Source: an uncultured Neomegalonema sp.
Lineage (GTDB): Bacteria; Pseudomonadota; Alphaproteobacteria; Rhodobacterales; Rhodobacteraceae
Reading direction: 5' to 3'
NCBI GenBank assembly: GCA_937958345.1
Contig: CALGNW010000256.1
Location: 1-9,032, forward strand
DNA: 9,032 nucleotides
The position numbers and the translations under genes are program-made. Below are positions 1 to 7,397 of the stretch, one piece after another (position 1 is the first letter of the stretch; each line of letters opens with the position of its first letter). The notes beneath the pieces are model-generated. The model searched no databases and was not told the origin of the DNA. It worked only from the letters and a program-made list of their open reading frames with translations.

Positions 1-854
1 TGGTGGTCGAGCAGTTGGGTCAGGCGGATGCGGACCCCGGTGAATGGCTCGTTATGCCCCGGCAAGACGAACAGATCATCCGGCAGCAGATCGCGCAAGC
101 GTGCACAGGATTCGAGCCACTCGCCCAGCGGATCACCGTCCGGTTCGGTCGGATAGACTCCGATATTCGAAGTGATGCGCGGCAGGACCTGATCGCCCGA
201 GATCAAAAGGCCGTCCGCTTCGCACCATAGCATTGCATGTTCGGCGGCGTGGCCGTGGCCGACGACAATGCGCCAGTCGCGGCCACCGATGCGCAGGACA
301 TCGCCCTCGACAAGCCGCCTGAAGCCGAGCGGCAGCGGCGCGCAGACTTTTGAAAATCCGAAGGCCGCACGGTTTTGTGCGCGCTCCATTTCGGCGGGGC
401 CAAAGCCTGCACGCTTATAGTATCGCACCGCATCGGTAGGCAGTTCATCCCATCCGTCGAGTTGCAGCATCTTGGCATAAAGAAAGGACGTGCGGGTCGT
501 GATCAGCGGCACGCCAAGTTTTTCGCAGAGCCAACCGGCGAGGCCGATGTGGTCGGGGTGGTTATGGGTGACGATCAGTTGTTTGACCGGCTTGCCTGCC
601 AACGGTCCGGCCAGCAGCGCCTCCCATCCCTCGCGGGCGTCGCGGGTTTTCATGCCGGTGTCGATCAGGGTCCAGCCGTCCTCGCCGTCCAGAAGATAGA
701 CGTTCACATGATCCAGCGCCATCGGTAGCGGAAGCCGCGCCCAGAGAATGCCGGGGGCGACCTGAATGGTTTCGCCCCTTGCGGGGGGATCGGGGTGCGG
801 GAATGTCAGACCCGCCGCAATGGCGTCGGCGATTTTTTCGGCGCGGGTTTTCAT
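1..854 (-). CDS. MBL-fold metallo-hydrolase (C-terminus cut by left window edge)
   Basis: This is a metallo-beta-lactamase-fold hydrolase, probably cytoplasmic because no signal peptide or membrane segment is visible. The reading frame is open from an ATG at 854 to the left edge, giving 284 codons with no stop, so the C-terminus is missing. The metal-binding signature THNHPDH lies at residues 96-102. Further likely ligands are His200 in VVGHGHAAEH, Asp221 in ISGDQ and His267 in LPGHNEP. The ATG is preceded by a weak AGG about 6 bases upstream. The layout (fold core, then a C-terminal stretch) resembles the glyoxalase II/LACTB2-like branch, whose members hydrolyse thioesters, phosphodiesters or nucleic acids; the substrate cannot be read here. 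It lies 88 bp downstream of, and on the same strand as, an acyl-CoA dehydrogenase. A role in acyl-thioester turnover is possible but is only inference from position. Confidence in the fold is high and in the substrate low. Confidence 0.9.
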   Translation of the reverse strand, partial: MKTRAEKIADAIAAGLTFPHPDPPARGETIQVAPGILWARLPLPMALDHVNVYLLDGEDGWTLIDTGMKTRDAREGWEALLAGPLAGKPVKQLIVTHNHPDHIGLAGWLCEKLGVPLITTRTSFLYAKMLQLDGWDELPTDAVRYYKRAGFGPAEMERAQNRAAFGFSKVCAPLPLGFRRLVEGDVLRIGGRDWRIVVGHGHAAEHAMLWCEADGLLISGDQVLPRITSNIGVYPTEPDGDPLGEWLESCARLRDLLPDDLFVLPGHNEPFTGVRIRLTQLLDH

Positions 855-905
855 AAGTATGCCTGCCCGCGCATGATATCAGAGGGGCGTTTCTTATGGC
901 TCGGG

Positions 906-927
906 GTCCCGGATCGTTGTCCGGGAC
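906..927. repeat. Perfect palindrome, REP-like copy 1 (8-bp stem, 6-nt loop)
   Basis: GTCCCGGA and TCCGGGAC form a perfect 8-bp stem around the loop TCGTTG, in the short gap between the acyl-CoA dehydrogenase stop and the MBL hydrolase start. No run of T follows the stem on either strand, so it is not a classical intrinsic terminator. A related palindrome sits at 7491-7512 with a similar loop, the same downstream CGGA and paired stem changes, so it is best seen as a copy of a dispersed palindromic repeat. It may still act as an mRNA stabiliser or attenuator between the two minus-strand genes. Confidence 0.65.
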
Positions 928-942
928 TGCGGAAATTTAATC

Positions 943-2676
943 TCATACGGCCATCTGTTCAGGGGTCAGCGCATAGTGAAGCGATGATCCGAGTTTTGCG
1001 CTGATGGCATAGCCCAGTGCCTCGGGGGCGATGTGAGCGAGGTAGTAGGAGGCAATGGCGATTTTCGCGAGATAGAAGTCAGGATCGTCGGCCATATGCG
1101 CCTCGGCGGCGCGCAGGCCGCGATGCAGCAGGGTTGCCGCGTGCAGGGTCGACATCACCATCAGATAGGCGTTCGATCCCGCAAGCCGTTCCGCCATATC
1201 GTTTTGCGCCAGCATCCACTGGGTCGCATCTTCGGCGGCCTCATGCACCGCCGCAAGGTTGCGGGTCATCGGCGTTTGCGCACTGGCAATCTCGGCCTCT
1301 GCTTCGCTCAGGATGCTGCGGGCGGTTTCGCCGCCATCCATTGACAGTTTGCGGCCCACAAGATCAGCGGCCTGAATGCCGTTCGTGCCCTCGTAAATCG
1401 CCGTCACCCGCACATCGCGGTAATACTGTGCCGCGCCGGTTTCTTCGATAAAGCCCATGCCGCCGTGGGCCTGCACGCCAAGCTCTGACACCTCCATTCC
1501 GGTATATGTGCCGTAGGCTTTAGCGAGCGGGGTCAGGAACGCACCGCGCGCGGCCCATTTTGCGCGGTCCTCGTCGGGCGCGGCGCGGGCCATGTCGAGC
1601 GCCTTTGCCGTGTCGTAACAGATCGCACGCGCCGCCTCGGTCCGGGCCTTCATTTCCATCATCATGCGGCGCACATCGGGGTGATCGATGATGGCACCGG
1701 TTTTCGGAGCATCGGCGGGCGTCAGCGCCTTGCCCTGCACCCTGTCGGTGACATAAGCGAGCGCGTGCTGCTGCGCCGCCTCGGCTGTGCCGAGGCCCTG
1801 AACACCGACGCCGAGGCGCGCGTTGTTCATCATCGTGAACATGCAGGCGAGGCCGCGATTTTCCTCGCCGACCAGCCAGCCCTTGGCGTTTTCATAGGCC
1901 AGCACACAGGTCGGTGAGCCGTGCAGACCCAGTTTGTGTTCCAGCGAAACCGTCTTCACGCCGTTCTCCGACCCATCATCAAGGAATTTGGGTACGACAA
2001 ACAGGCTGATCCCTTTTGATCCGGAGGGCGCATCGGGCAGGCGTGCGAGAACGAGGTGAACGATGTTATCTGTCATGTCGTGGTCGCCCCACGAGATGTA
2101 AATTTTCTGGCCGGTGATCCGATAGCCGTCACCCTCGGGTTCGGCCTTGGTTTTCAACGCACCGACATCCGATCCGGCCTGCGGTTCGGTCAGGTTCATG
2201 GTTCCGTTCCATTCGCCCGAAATCATCTTGCCGAGGAACCGCTCTTGCAGCTCGGGCGAGGCATGTGCCGTAAACGCCTCGATTGACCCTTGTGTCATCA
2301 GCGGATTAAGAGACAGCGAGAGGCACGCGCTCGCCTGCATCTCGTTCACCGCCGTCTGCACCGTCAGCGGTAAACCCATGCCGCCGAGTTCGGGTTCTGC
2401 CGCGAGGCCCATCCAGCCACCCTCGGCCAATGCCTGATATCCGGCCTTATACCCCTCGGGCGTTTTCACGATGCCGTCAGCCAAGGCACATCCCGCATCG
2501 CCGGGGCGCTGTAGCGGCGCCATCGTTTCGGTGGCGAGTTTGCCCATCTCGACCAGCACGGCGTCAACCGTCTCGGGCGTTGCCTCGGCGAACAGCGGGG
2601 TATCCGCCAGCCCTCGGGTCCGGGCGACGTGTTCAAGGCAAAAGCGGATGTCTTTCAGCGGGGCGGTATAGGGCAT
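943..2676 (-). CDS. Acyl-CoA dehydrogenase, long FadE/DmdC-like type
   Basis: This 577-residue FAD enzyme would catalyse alpha,beta-dehydrogenation of an acyl-CoA, passing electrons to ETF, in the cytoplasm. The order is an N-terminal helical domain (about 35-160), a middle beta domain with MNLTEPQAGSDVGALKT (160-176) and GQKIYISWGDHDM (189-201), and a C-terminal helical domain. The latter carries QAHGGMGFIEETG (402-414) and IYEGTNGIQ (427-435), whose Glu429 matches the catalytic base of the family. About 120 residues follow, as expected of the extra C-terminal domain of the 580-600-residue class, which includes 3-methylmercaptopropionyl-CoA dehydrogenase (DmdC) and related paralogues. The ATG at 2676 was chosen because AGGAGAAC lies just upstream; the frame extends 10 codons further to 2706, but that start has no comparable site. 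It is divergent from maeB and upstream of the MBL hydrolase. DmdC itself and an ordinary fatty-acyl-CoA enzyme cannot be told apart by eye. Confidence 0.93.
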   Translation of the reverse strand: MPYTAPLKDIRFCLEHVARTRGLADTPLFAEATPETVDAVLVEMGKLATETMAPLQRPGDAGCALADGIVKTPEGYKAGYQALAEGGWMGLAAEPELGGMGLPLTVQTAVNEMQASACLSLSLNPLMTQGSIEAFTAHASPELQERFLGKMISGEWNGTMNLTEPQAGSDVGALKTKAEPEGDGYRITGQKIYISWGDHDMTDNIVHLVLARLPDAPSGSKGISLFVVPKFLDDGSENGVKTVSLEHKLGLHGSPTCVLAYENAKGWLVGEENRGLACMFTMMNNARLGVGVQGLGTAEAAQQHALAYVTDRVQGKALTPADAPKTGAIIDHPDVRRMMMEMKARTEAARAICYDTAKALDMARAAPDEDRAKWAARGAFLTPLAKAYGTYTGMEVSELGVQAHGGMGFIEETGAAQYYRDVRVTAIYEGTNGIQAADLVGRKLSMDGGETARSILSEAEAEIASAQTPMTRNLAAVHEAAEDATQWMLAQNDMAERLAGSNAYLMVMSTLHAATLLHRGLRAAEAHMADDPDFYLAKIAIASYYLAHIAPEALGYAISAKLGSSLHYALTPEQMAV

Positions 2677-2704
2677 TTCGGTTCTCCTGCACGGAAGTCT
2701 GCCC

Positions 2705-2734
2705 ATAAGATGCAGCTACAGCCCGTATCTGCAA
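2705..2734 (-). promoter_or_regulatory. Possible promoter for the acyl-CoA dehydrogenase
   Basis: On the minus strand TTGCAG (2734-2729) and TCTTAT (2710-2705) are separated by 18 bases. They match the sigma-70-type boxes at 3/6 and 4/6 and leave about 28 bases to the ATG at 2676. The match is weak. It is offered only because a promoter must lie in this short divergent region. Confidence 0.2.
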
Positions 2735-2802
2735 CTGTCACGTTGGGTCAGGTGGTGATTGATTGTCGCGGAATTGAGGAAACACCTGCAACCCGAAAGG
2801 CA

Positions 2803-2831
2803 TTGTTACCCGGCGTCATTCGCCCTACGGT
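2803..2831 (+). promoter_or_regulatory. Possible promoter for maeB
   Basis: TTGTTA (2803-2808) and TACGGT (2826-2831) are separated by 17 bases, with a gap of 31 bases to the maeB ATG at 2863. The upstream box matches 4/6 and the downstream box 3/6, so support is weak. No clear operator palindrome was seen in the 186-bp divergent region 2677-2862. Confidence 0.2.
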
Positions 2832-2862
2832 TAACGATCATGCCACCGAGCGCGAGAGTACT

Positions 2863-5115
2863 ATGCCCGACCCGAGTTCCCGTTTTTCCAATCAAGAAGC
2901 CCTCGATTTTCACGCACGGGGCAAGCCCGGAAAGCTGGAAGTCATCGCAACCAAGCCGATGGGAACCCAACGTGATCTGTCGCTGGCCTATTCGCCGGGG
3001 GTGGCTGTGCCGGTGCGGGCCATCGCGGGAAATCCGGACCTTGCCTATGAATATACCGCAAAGGGCAACATGGTCGCGGTGATTTCGAACGGAACCGCAA
3101 TCCTCGGGCTGGGAAATCTGGGGGCGCTGGCATCAAAACCGGTGATGGAAGGCAAGGCCGTTCTGTTCAAACGGTTTGCCGATATCGACTCGTTCGACAT
3201 TGAACTGGATACCGAAGACCCCGACGCCTTTATTGATGCGGTCAAGCATATGGGGCCGACTTTTGCGGGGATAAACCTTGAGGATATAAAATCCCCCGAG
3301 TGTTTTGTGATCGAGCGCCGCCTGCGCGAGCTGATGGATATTCCGGTCTTTCACGACGATCAGCACGGAACCGCGATTATCGTCGGAGCGGGCGTGATAA
3401 ACGCGCTGAACCTGACCGGACGGAATTTCGAGGATACCAAGGTCGTTCTGGTCGGCGCGGGGGCAGCGGGCATTGCCTGTATCGAATTGCTGAAAAGCAT
3501 GGGTCTGAAGGACGAGCATGCCACGCTGGTTGATCTGGACGGCGTGCTGTACAAAGGCCGCCCCGATCTGGATGAATGGCGCGCGGCCCATGCCATTGAG
3601 ACGCCGCACAGGACCCTGAAAGAGGCGATTGTCGGAGCGGATCTGTTCCTCGGCCTGTCGGCACCGGGGGTTTTGACCGCCGAAATGCTGATGACGATGA
3701 ACGAAAAGCCGATCATCTTTGCCATGGCGAACCCTGATCCTGAAATCACGCCCGAGGAGGCGACCGAGGCACGGCCCGATGCGATTGTGGCCACGGGGCG
3801 CTCGGATTATCCCAATCAGGTCAATAACGTGCTGGGTTTCCCCTATATCTTTCGCGGGGCCATCGACGTGCGCGCCAGTACGATCAACTATGAAATGAAG
3901 ATCGCCGCCGCCCGCGCCATCGCCGAACTGGCGCGGCAGGATGTGCATGACGAGGTTGCCGCCGCCTATGGCCGCAAAATGCGCTACGGGCCGGAATACA
4001 TCATCCCCGCGCCGTTCGACCCGCGCCTGATCAGTCAGGTTCCGGTCGCCGTCGCCAAGGCCGCAATGGATAGCGGCGTCGCGCGCAAGCCGATTATCGA
4101 CATCAAGGGATATGAACAACGGCTGGCCGCGCGGCTCGACCCGACGGCGGCGATGCTGCAGGTTCTGCACGACAAGGTGCGCGCGAACCCGAAACGCATG
4201 GTCTTTGCCGAGGGCGAGGACGAGCGCGTTATCCGCGCCGCCGTGACTTATGTCCGGTCGGGGCTGGGCGAGGCCATTCTGATCGGGCGCGATGAAGAAA
4301 TCCGCGATACCGCTCAGAAACTCGGCCTCGACGGAACCGACGAGCTGACGATTATGAACGCGCGGCTGTCGGATCGCGTGCCCGCCTATACCGAATTCTT
4401 TTACGAGCGAATGCAGAGGCGGGGCCGTCTGCACCGCGATGCCCAGCGCATGGTGCAACAGGACCGCCATACCTTTGCCGCCTGTATGCTGGCGATGGGG
4501 GATGCCGACGGCATGGTATCGGGCGTGACCCGCAAATCAGCGGTGGTGCTGGACCGTATCCAAGAGGTGCTGGACCCCGACAAAGAAAGAATCGTGATCG
4601 GCGCGACCGCCGTAGTCGCACGGGGGCGGACGGTTCTGGTCGCCGATACCGTGGTTCACGAAATGCCCACCGGCGAGGAAATCGCCAATATCGCCGAGGC
4701 CGCCGCAGGGGCCGCGCGCAAAATGGGGCTGGAGCCGCGCGTCGCGATGACGTCGTTCTCGACCTTCGGGTATCCCGAATCGGAACGGTCGGTGAATTTG
4801 CGCAACGGCGTGCGTATTCTTGAAGAACGCGGCGTGGATTTCGAGTTCGACGGCGAAATGGCCGTCGATGTCGCGCTGAATATGGATGCGATGGCGGTCT
4901 ATCCGTTTTGCCGTCTGTCCGGCCCCGCCAATGTGCTGGTGATGCCCGCACGGCACTCCGCCTCGATCTCGACCAAGATGCTGGGCGAGTTGGGCGGGTC
5001 CACGCTGATCGGGCCGATCCTTGTCGGGATGGAAAAGCCCGTGCAGGTCGCCAGCCTGACCGCCAGTGTTTCCGATATCGTCACAATGTCGGTGTTTTCC
5101 GCCGGAGCGTTCTAA
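2863..5115 (+). CDS. maeB: Malic enzyme fused to phosphotransacetylase-like domain (MaeB)
   Basis: This cytoplasmic enzyme oxidatively decarboxylates malate to pyruvate with NADP (or NAD), linking the TCA cycle to pyruvate and reducing power. At 750 residues it has the usual length for bacterial MaeB. The malic N-terminal domain carries the catalytic Tyr43 in YSPGVAVP, Lys98 in MEGKAVLFK, and metal ligands in NLEDI (138-142) and HDDQHGT (164-170). The nucleotide-binding domain has VGAGAAGI (197-204), NPDPEI (290-295) and NNVLGFPYIFRG (321-332). From about residue 420 to the end lies a phosphate acetyltransferase-like domain, with FAEGEDERVI (448-457), ARHSASISTKML (696-707) and GPILVGMEKPVQV (717-729). 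In studied homologues this domain lacks acetyltransferase activity and mediates acetyl-CoA control. The ATG at 2863 begins MPDPSSRFSNQEAL, the expected N-terminus, with a modest GCGAGAG upstream. The frame is open back to 2629, but that part overlaps the divergent gene. Cofactor preference cannot be decided by eye. Confidence 0.96.
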   Translation: MPDPSSRFSNQEALDFHARGKPGKLEVIATKPMGTQRDLSLAYSPGVAVPVRAIAGNPDLAYEYTAKGNMVAVISNGTAILGLGNLGALASKPVMEGKAVLFKRFADIDSFDIELDTEDPDAFIDAVKHMGPTFAGINLEDIKSPECFVIERRLRELMDIPVFHDDQHGTAIIVGAGVINALNLTGRNFEDTKVVLVGAGAAGIACIELLKSMGLKDEHATLVDLDGVLYKGRPDLDEWRAAHAIETPHRTLKEAIVGADLFLGLSAPGVLTAEMLMTMNEKPIIFAMANPDPEITPEEATEARPDAIVATGRSDYPNQVNNVLGFPYIFRGAIDVRASTINYEMKIAAARAIAELARQDVHDEVAAAYGRKMRYGPEYIIPAPFDPRLISQVPVAVAKAAMDSGVARKPIIDIKGYEQRLAARLDPTAAMLQVLHDKVRANPKRMVFAEGEDERVIRAAVTYVRSGLGEAILIGRDEEIRDTAQKLGLDGTDELTIMNARLSDRVPAYTEFFYERMQRRGRLHRDAQRMVQQDRHTFAACMLAMGDADGMVSGVTRKSAVVLDRIQEVLDPDKERIVIGATAVVARGRTVLVADTVVHEMPTGEEIANIAEAAAGAARKMGLEPRVAMTSFSTFGYPESERSVNLRNGVRILEERGVDFEFDGEMAVDVALNMDAMAVYPFCRLSGPANVLVMPARHSASISTKMLGELGGSTLIGPILVGMEKPVQVASLTASVSDIVTMSVFSAGAF

Positions 5116-5128
5116 CCCCGTTTCGGGG
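5116..5128 (+). terminator. Small hairpin directly after maeB stop
   Basis: CCCCG-TTT-CGGGG forms a 5-bp GC-only stem immediately after the maeB TAA. There is no T tract behind it, so it is at best a weak or factor-dependent stop signal between the convergent maeB and ATC-hydrolase-like genes. The remainder of 5129-5205 shows nothing else I can name. Confidence 0.35.
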
Positions 5129-5205
5129 CGCTGTAGCACCGCGCGCGCATTGGGAATCGGAAGCCGCACCCAGATCGTGCGCCTTCCGATACATACCGAG
5201 TGCGA

Positions 5206-5679
5206 TTACTCGCGCGCTGCACGATAGCGGAAATCACAATGGGACGCGCCGCCCATGATTGTCTGCGTGCGCTCGAGCGTAATGTCGGGGTTATATCCGG
5301 TGCAGAATGTGCCGTCGCGGTTGCAGGACAGCAGGTGGCCGATGTCGCCCATGCCCATCTCGCGGTACATTTCGGCATACCGGCAGCGGGTGACGTTGTA
5401 GTGTACCTCGGTCGGTGTCTCCGACAGCATTTCAACCTCGAGCGCGCCGTTGGCCTTCCATTGGGGGAGCAGCGCGTGGAAACTTTCCAGACTGGTATCG
5501 CCGCCCTCGCTCTGCGCGTAGGCCCGGCCCTGCGCAATCGAGTTTTTGATGATCGCCGCGCCGACGATTTCTCTGGCGCGGTCCTCGCCAAGCTCGGCGA
5601 CCATTTCGTCGAAGATCGGCTTGATGATGTTCGCCTCGATGCGGCGCTGTTCGAGTATGGGCAGGTCGGTTTTGGACAT
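5206..5679 (-). CDS. L-2-amino-thiazoline-4-carboxylate hydrolase family protein
   Basis: This 157-residue soluble protein is recognised as a member of the L-2-amino-thiazoline-4-carboxylic acid (ATC) hydrolase family. The founding Pseudomonas enzyme opens the thiazoline ring of L-ATC to N-carbamoyl-L-cysteine, on the route to cysteine. The N-terminal half is helical (about 8-55), as is common for the family. The conserved C-terminal half shows NVTRCRYAEMYREMG (95-109), DIGHLLSCNRD (112-122), CTGYNPDITLERTQTIMGG (126-144) and HCDFRY (147-152), with Cys99, Cys119, Cys126 and Cys148. The ATG at 5679 is preceded by GAGG. A longer open frame to 6165 runs through the divergent desaturase and is rejected. 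No carbamoyl-cysteine amidohydrolase or racemase is nearby, so the thiazoline substrate is not supported by context; many family members are annotated only by homology. It is convergent with maeB and divergent from the desaturase. Confidence 0.85.
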   Translation of the reverse strand: MSKTDLPILEQRRIEANIIKPIFDEMVAELGEDRAREIVGAAIIKNSIAQGRAYAQSEGGDTSLESFHALLPQWKANGALEVEMLSETPTEVHYNVTRCRYAEMYREMGMGDIGHLLSCNRDGTFCTGYNPDITLERTQTIMGGASHCDFRYRAARE

Positions 5680-5802
5680 GGGTCGCCTCGGTGGTTGTTG
5701 CCCGCGCAGCCTAGGCGATGGGGCACGTAAAAGACAGAAGCGACCGGCGATGCCGCATTCGGATGAGTTTCCATCGGAACGGCGGTGTATTAGCGTTCCT
5801 GT

Positions 5803-6690
5803 ATGAGAAAACCCGAGATCGAGTGGCCGACACTGGCGCTGTTGCTGGCGTGTTACGGCATTTGGGGCGCGGCGACATGGTATGCGGCGGCGTTGGGGCT
5901 GTGGCTTGCTGTGCCGGTAGTCGCGGTGACGCTGGCGCTGCATTCGTCGTTGCAGCACGAGGTGTTGCACGGGCATCCGTTCCGGAGCCAACGGTTGAAC
6001 GAGGCGCTGGTTTTTCCGGCGCCGGGCCTCGCGATCCCCTATCAGCGGTTTCGCGATACGCACCTGATCCATCACCGGAACGAGTTGCTGACCGATCCCT
6101 ATGATGACCCGGAAAGCAACTATCTTGATCCGGCAGTCTGGCGCGGGATGCCGGTGTGGAAACAACGGCTGCTGCGGACGAATAATACCTTACTGGGGCG
6201 GATGATCCTGGGGCCTGCGCTGGGCACGGCGGCGTTTGTTGCCTCGGACATTCGGGCCGTTCGCGCAGGCGTACCCGGAATTGCACGCGCGTGGGGCCTG
6301 CATGCGCTTGGCGTTGTGCCTGTGCTGGTCTGGGTCTGGGCGGTAAGTATGCCGGTTTGGGCGTATCCGATCAGCGCCTATCTGGGGCTGTCGATCCTAA
6401 AAATCCGCACTTTTCTGGAACACCGCGCCGATGAGCGCGCAGCGGGGCGCAGTGTGATTATCGAGGATCGCGGGCCGCTGGCGTTTTTGTTTCTGAACAA
6501 TAATTTCCATGCGGTCCACCACGCGCACCCGAGCGTTGCATGGTACAAGCTGCCCGCGCTTTATACCGCACGGCGCGAGACGTTTTTAAAGCGCAATGGC
6601 GGGTACCGGTTCCGGTCTTACGGCGCGGTGTTCCGTGATTACCTGCTGCGGGCGAAAGACCCTGTTGCCCATCCGTTGATTGATAAATGA
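5803..6690 (+). CDS. Membrane fatty-acid desaturase-family protein
   Basis: This 295-residue integral membrane di-iron enzyme would introduce a double bond, or a hydroxyl, into an acyl chain in the inner membrane. Three histidine clusters are present: HEVLHGH (52-58, HxxxH), HLIHH (87-91, HxxHH) and HAVHH (236-240, HxxHH) inside NNNFHAVHHAHP. His207 in FLEHRAD may be an extra ligand. Hydrophobic stretches lie at about 10-48 and 165-205, with weaker ones at 133-147 and 226-233. The length fits short FA_desaturase proteins; beta-carotene hydroxylase-like enzymes share the box pattern and remain an alternative. The ATG at 5803 has no good Shine-Dalgarno site in front of it, which is odd for the lead gene of an operon. 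The 123-bp region to the divergent ATC-hydrolase-like gene must hold its promoter, but I could not find convincing boxes. Its stop overlaps the next start by ATGA. The true substrate is unknown. Confidence 0.9.
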   Translation: MRKPEIEWPTLALLLACYGIWGAATWYAAALGLWLAVPVVAVTLALHSSLQHEVLHGHPFRSQRLNEALVFPAPGLAIPYQRFRDTHLIHHRNELLTDPYDDPESNYLDPAVWRGMPVWKQRLLRTNNTLLGRMILGPALGTAAFVASDIRAVRAGVPGIARAWGLHALGVVPVLVWVWAVSMPVWAYPISAYLGLSILKIRTFLEHRADERAAGRSVIIEDRGPLAFLFLNNNFHAVHHAHPSVAWYKLPALYTARRETFLKRNGGYRFRSYGAVFRDYLLRAKDPVAHPLIDK

Positions 6691-7397
6691 TCGCCTCGTT
6701 GCCGATGTATGACCGCCCCGAAGTGCGGGCGCAAACCGATGCCCTGTGGGATGCGATGCGCGATGCTGTGCGGGAAAGCGGCGGGGATGCGCCTGACCGA
6801 TTAGATCGGGAGCGCGGTAATTTAGGGGTGTGGACCGATCCGGCGCTGGTGTTGAGCCAGACCTGCGGGATGCCGTGGCGGCTCGGGTTACACCGCGAAG
6901 CGCAGTTGGTCGGGACACCGGATTACGCGGTCGAGGGCTGTGCGCCCGGATATTATCGCAGCGCGATTGTTGTGCGGGCCGATGATCCGCGAGATCGCCG
7001 AAACGAATTTGCAAGCGGGACATGCGCGTTCAATTCGGCTGATTCCCAATCAGGCTTTGCGGCTTGGGAAGGCTTTGAATTTGCCCGGTGGCACGAGGCC
7101 GGAGCCCATGCCGCGTCGATCTCGGCAGTGGCGCGCGGCGCGGCGGATATTGCCGCGATTGATGCGGTGACGTGGCGTCTGGCGGTCGCGCATCAGCCCG
7201 AATCGGCAGTGTTGCGGGTTCTGGAATGGACCAGGCCGACGCCGGGATTGCCGTTTATCACGGCGCAGGGGCGTGATGCAGGCTTGCTGTCCGAGGCGGT
7301 GACGGACGCGGTTGCGGCGCTTGATCCGGCGGTGCGCGATGCGCTTGGGTTGGTCGGGTTTGTGCAAATACCGGGTGAGGAGTATCTGGCGGTTTGA
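6687..7397 (+). CDS. PhnD-like substrate-binding-fold protein without signal peptide
   Basis: This 236-residue protein resembles the PhnD/SsuA/transferrin-type periplasmic binding family. Recognisable parts are LVLSQTCGMPW (54-64), GYYRSAIVVRADD (88-100), FNSADSQSGF (115-124), a run VARGAADIAAIDAVTW (148-163) of the kind that lines the second lobe, and RPTPGLPFI (183-191). Exported members begin with a signal or lipoprotein peptide. This one starts directly with MIASLPMYDRPEV and has no hydrophobic N-terminus. The start is forced: the codon immediately before ATG 6687 is an in-frame TAA, and the ATG overlaps the desaturase stop (ATGA), implying translational coupling. No ABC permease or ATPase for phosphonate lies beside it. 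It is probably cytoplasmic, acting as a small-molecule sensor or carrier for the desaturase pathway, but that is inference. Cys60, Cys85 and Cys113 are present. Confidence 0.82.
   Translation: MIASLPMYDRPEVRAQTDALWDAMRDAVRESGGDAPDRLDRERGNLGVWTDPALVLSQTCGMPWRLGLHREAQLVGTPDYAVEGCAPGYYRSAIVVRADDPRDRRNEFASGTCAFNSADSQSGFAAWEGFEFARWHEAGAHAASISAVARGAADIAAIDAVTWRLAVAHQPESAVLRVLEWTRPTPGLPFITAQGRDAGLLSEAVTDAVAALDPAVRDALGLVGFVQIPGEEYLAV

Noticed and set aside
203..478. Minus-strand open frame of 91 codons, first suspected to show a frameshift in the MBL hydrolase
   Set aside because: Careful re-reading of the bases at 365-400 shows that the MBL frame from ATG 854 continues without interruption (MERAQNRAAFGF) to the window edge. 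The 91-codon frame is an out-of-frame shadow.
2677..2706. Ten-codon N-terminal extension of the acyl-CoA dehydrogenase
   Set aside because: The AGGAGAAC ribosome site sits inside this stretch, directly before the ATG at 2676, which gives the expected MPYTAPLKD start.
2629..2862. N-terminal extension of maeB by 78 codons
   Set aside because: It would overlap the start of the divergent acyl-CoA dehydrogenase, and the extra residues match nothing expected. The family N-terminus begins at 2863.
3133..4470. 445-codon open frame antisense to maeB
   Set aside because: It lies wholly inside maeB on the other strand, has no recognisable domain, and is the kind of long antisense frame that GC-rich codon bias creates.
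4537..5169. 210-codon minus-strand frame overlapping the 3' end of maeB
   Set aside because: It is antisense to the well-conserved phosphotransacetylase-like domain, its composition is rich in His, Arg and Gly, and no family is recognisable.
5197..5212. Short inverted repeat CGAGT-N6-ACTCG at the end of the ATC-hydrolase-like gene
   Set aside because: A 5-bp stem that includes the stop codon, with no T tract, is within what chance produces in GC-rich DNA.
5680..6165. Long N-terminal extension of the ATC-hydrolase-like protein
   Set aside because: It runs antisense through the desaturase. The start at 5679 has a GAGG site and gives the normal family length.
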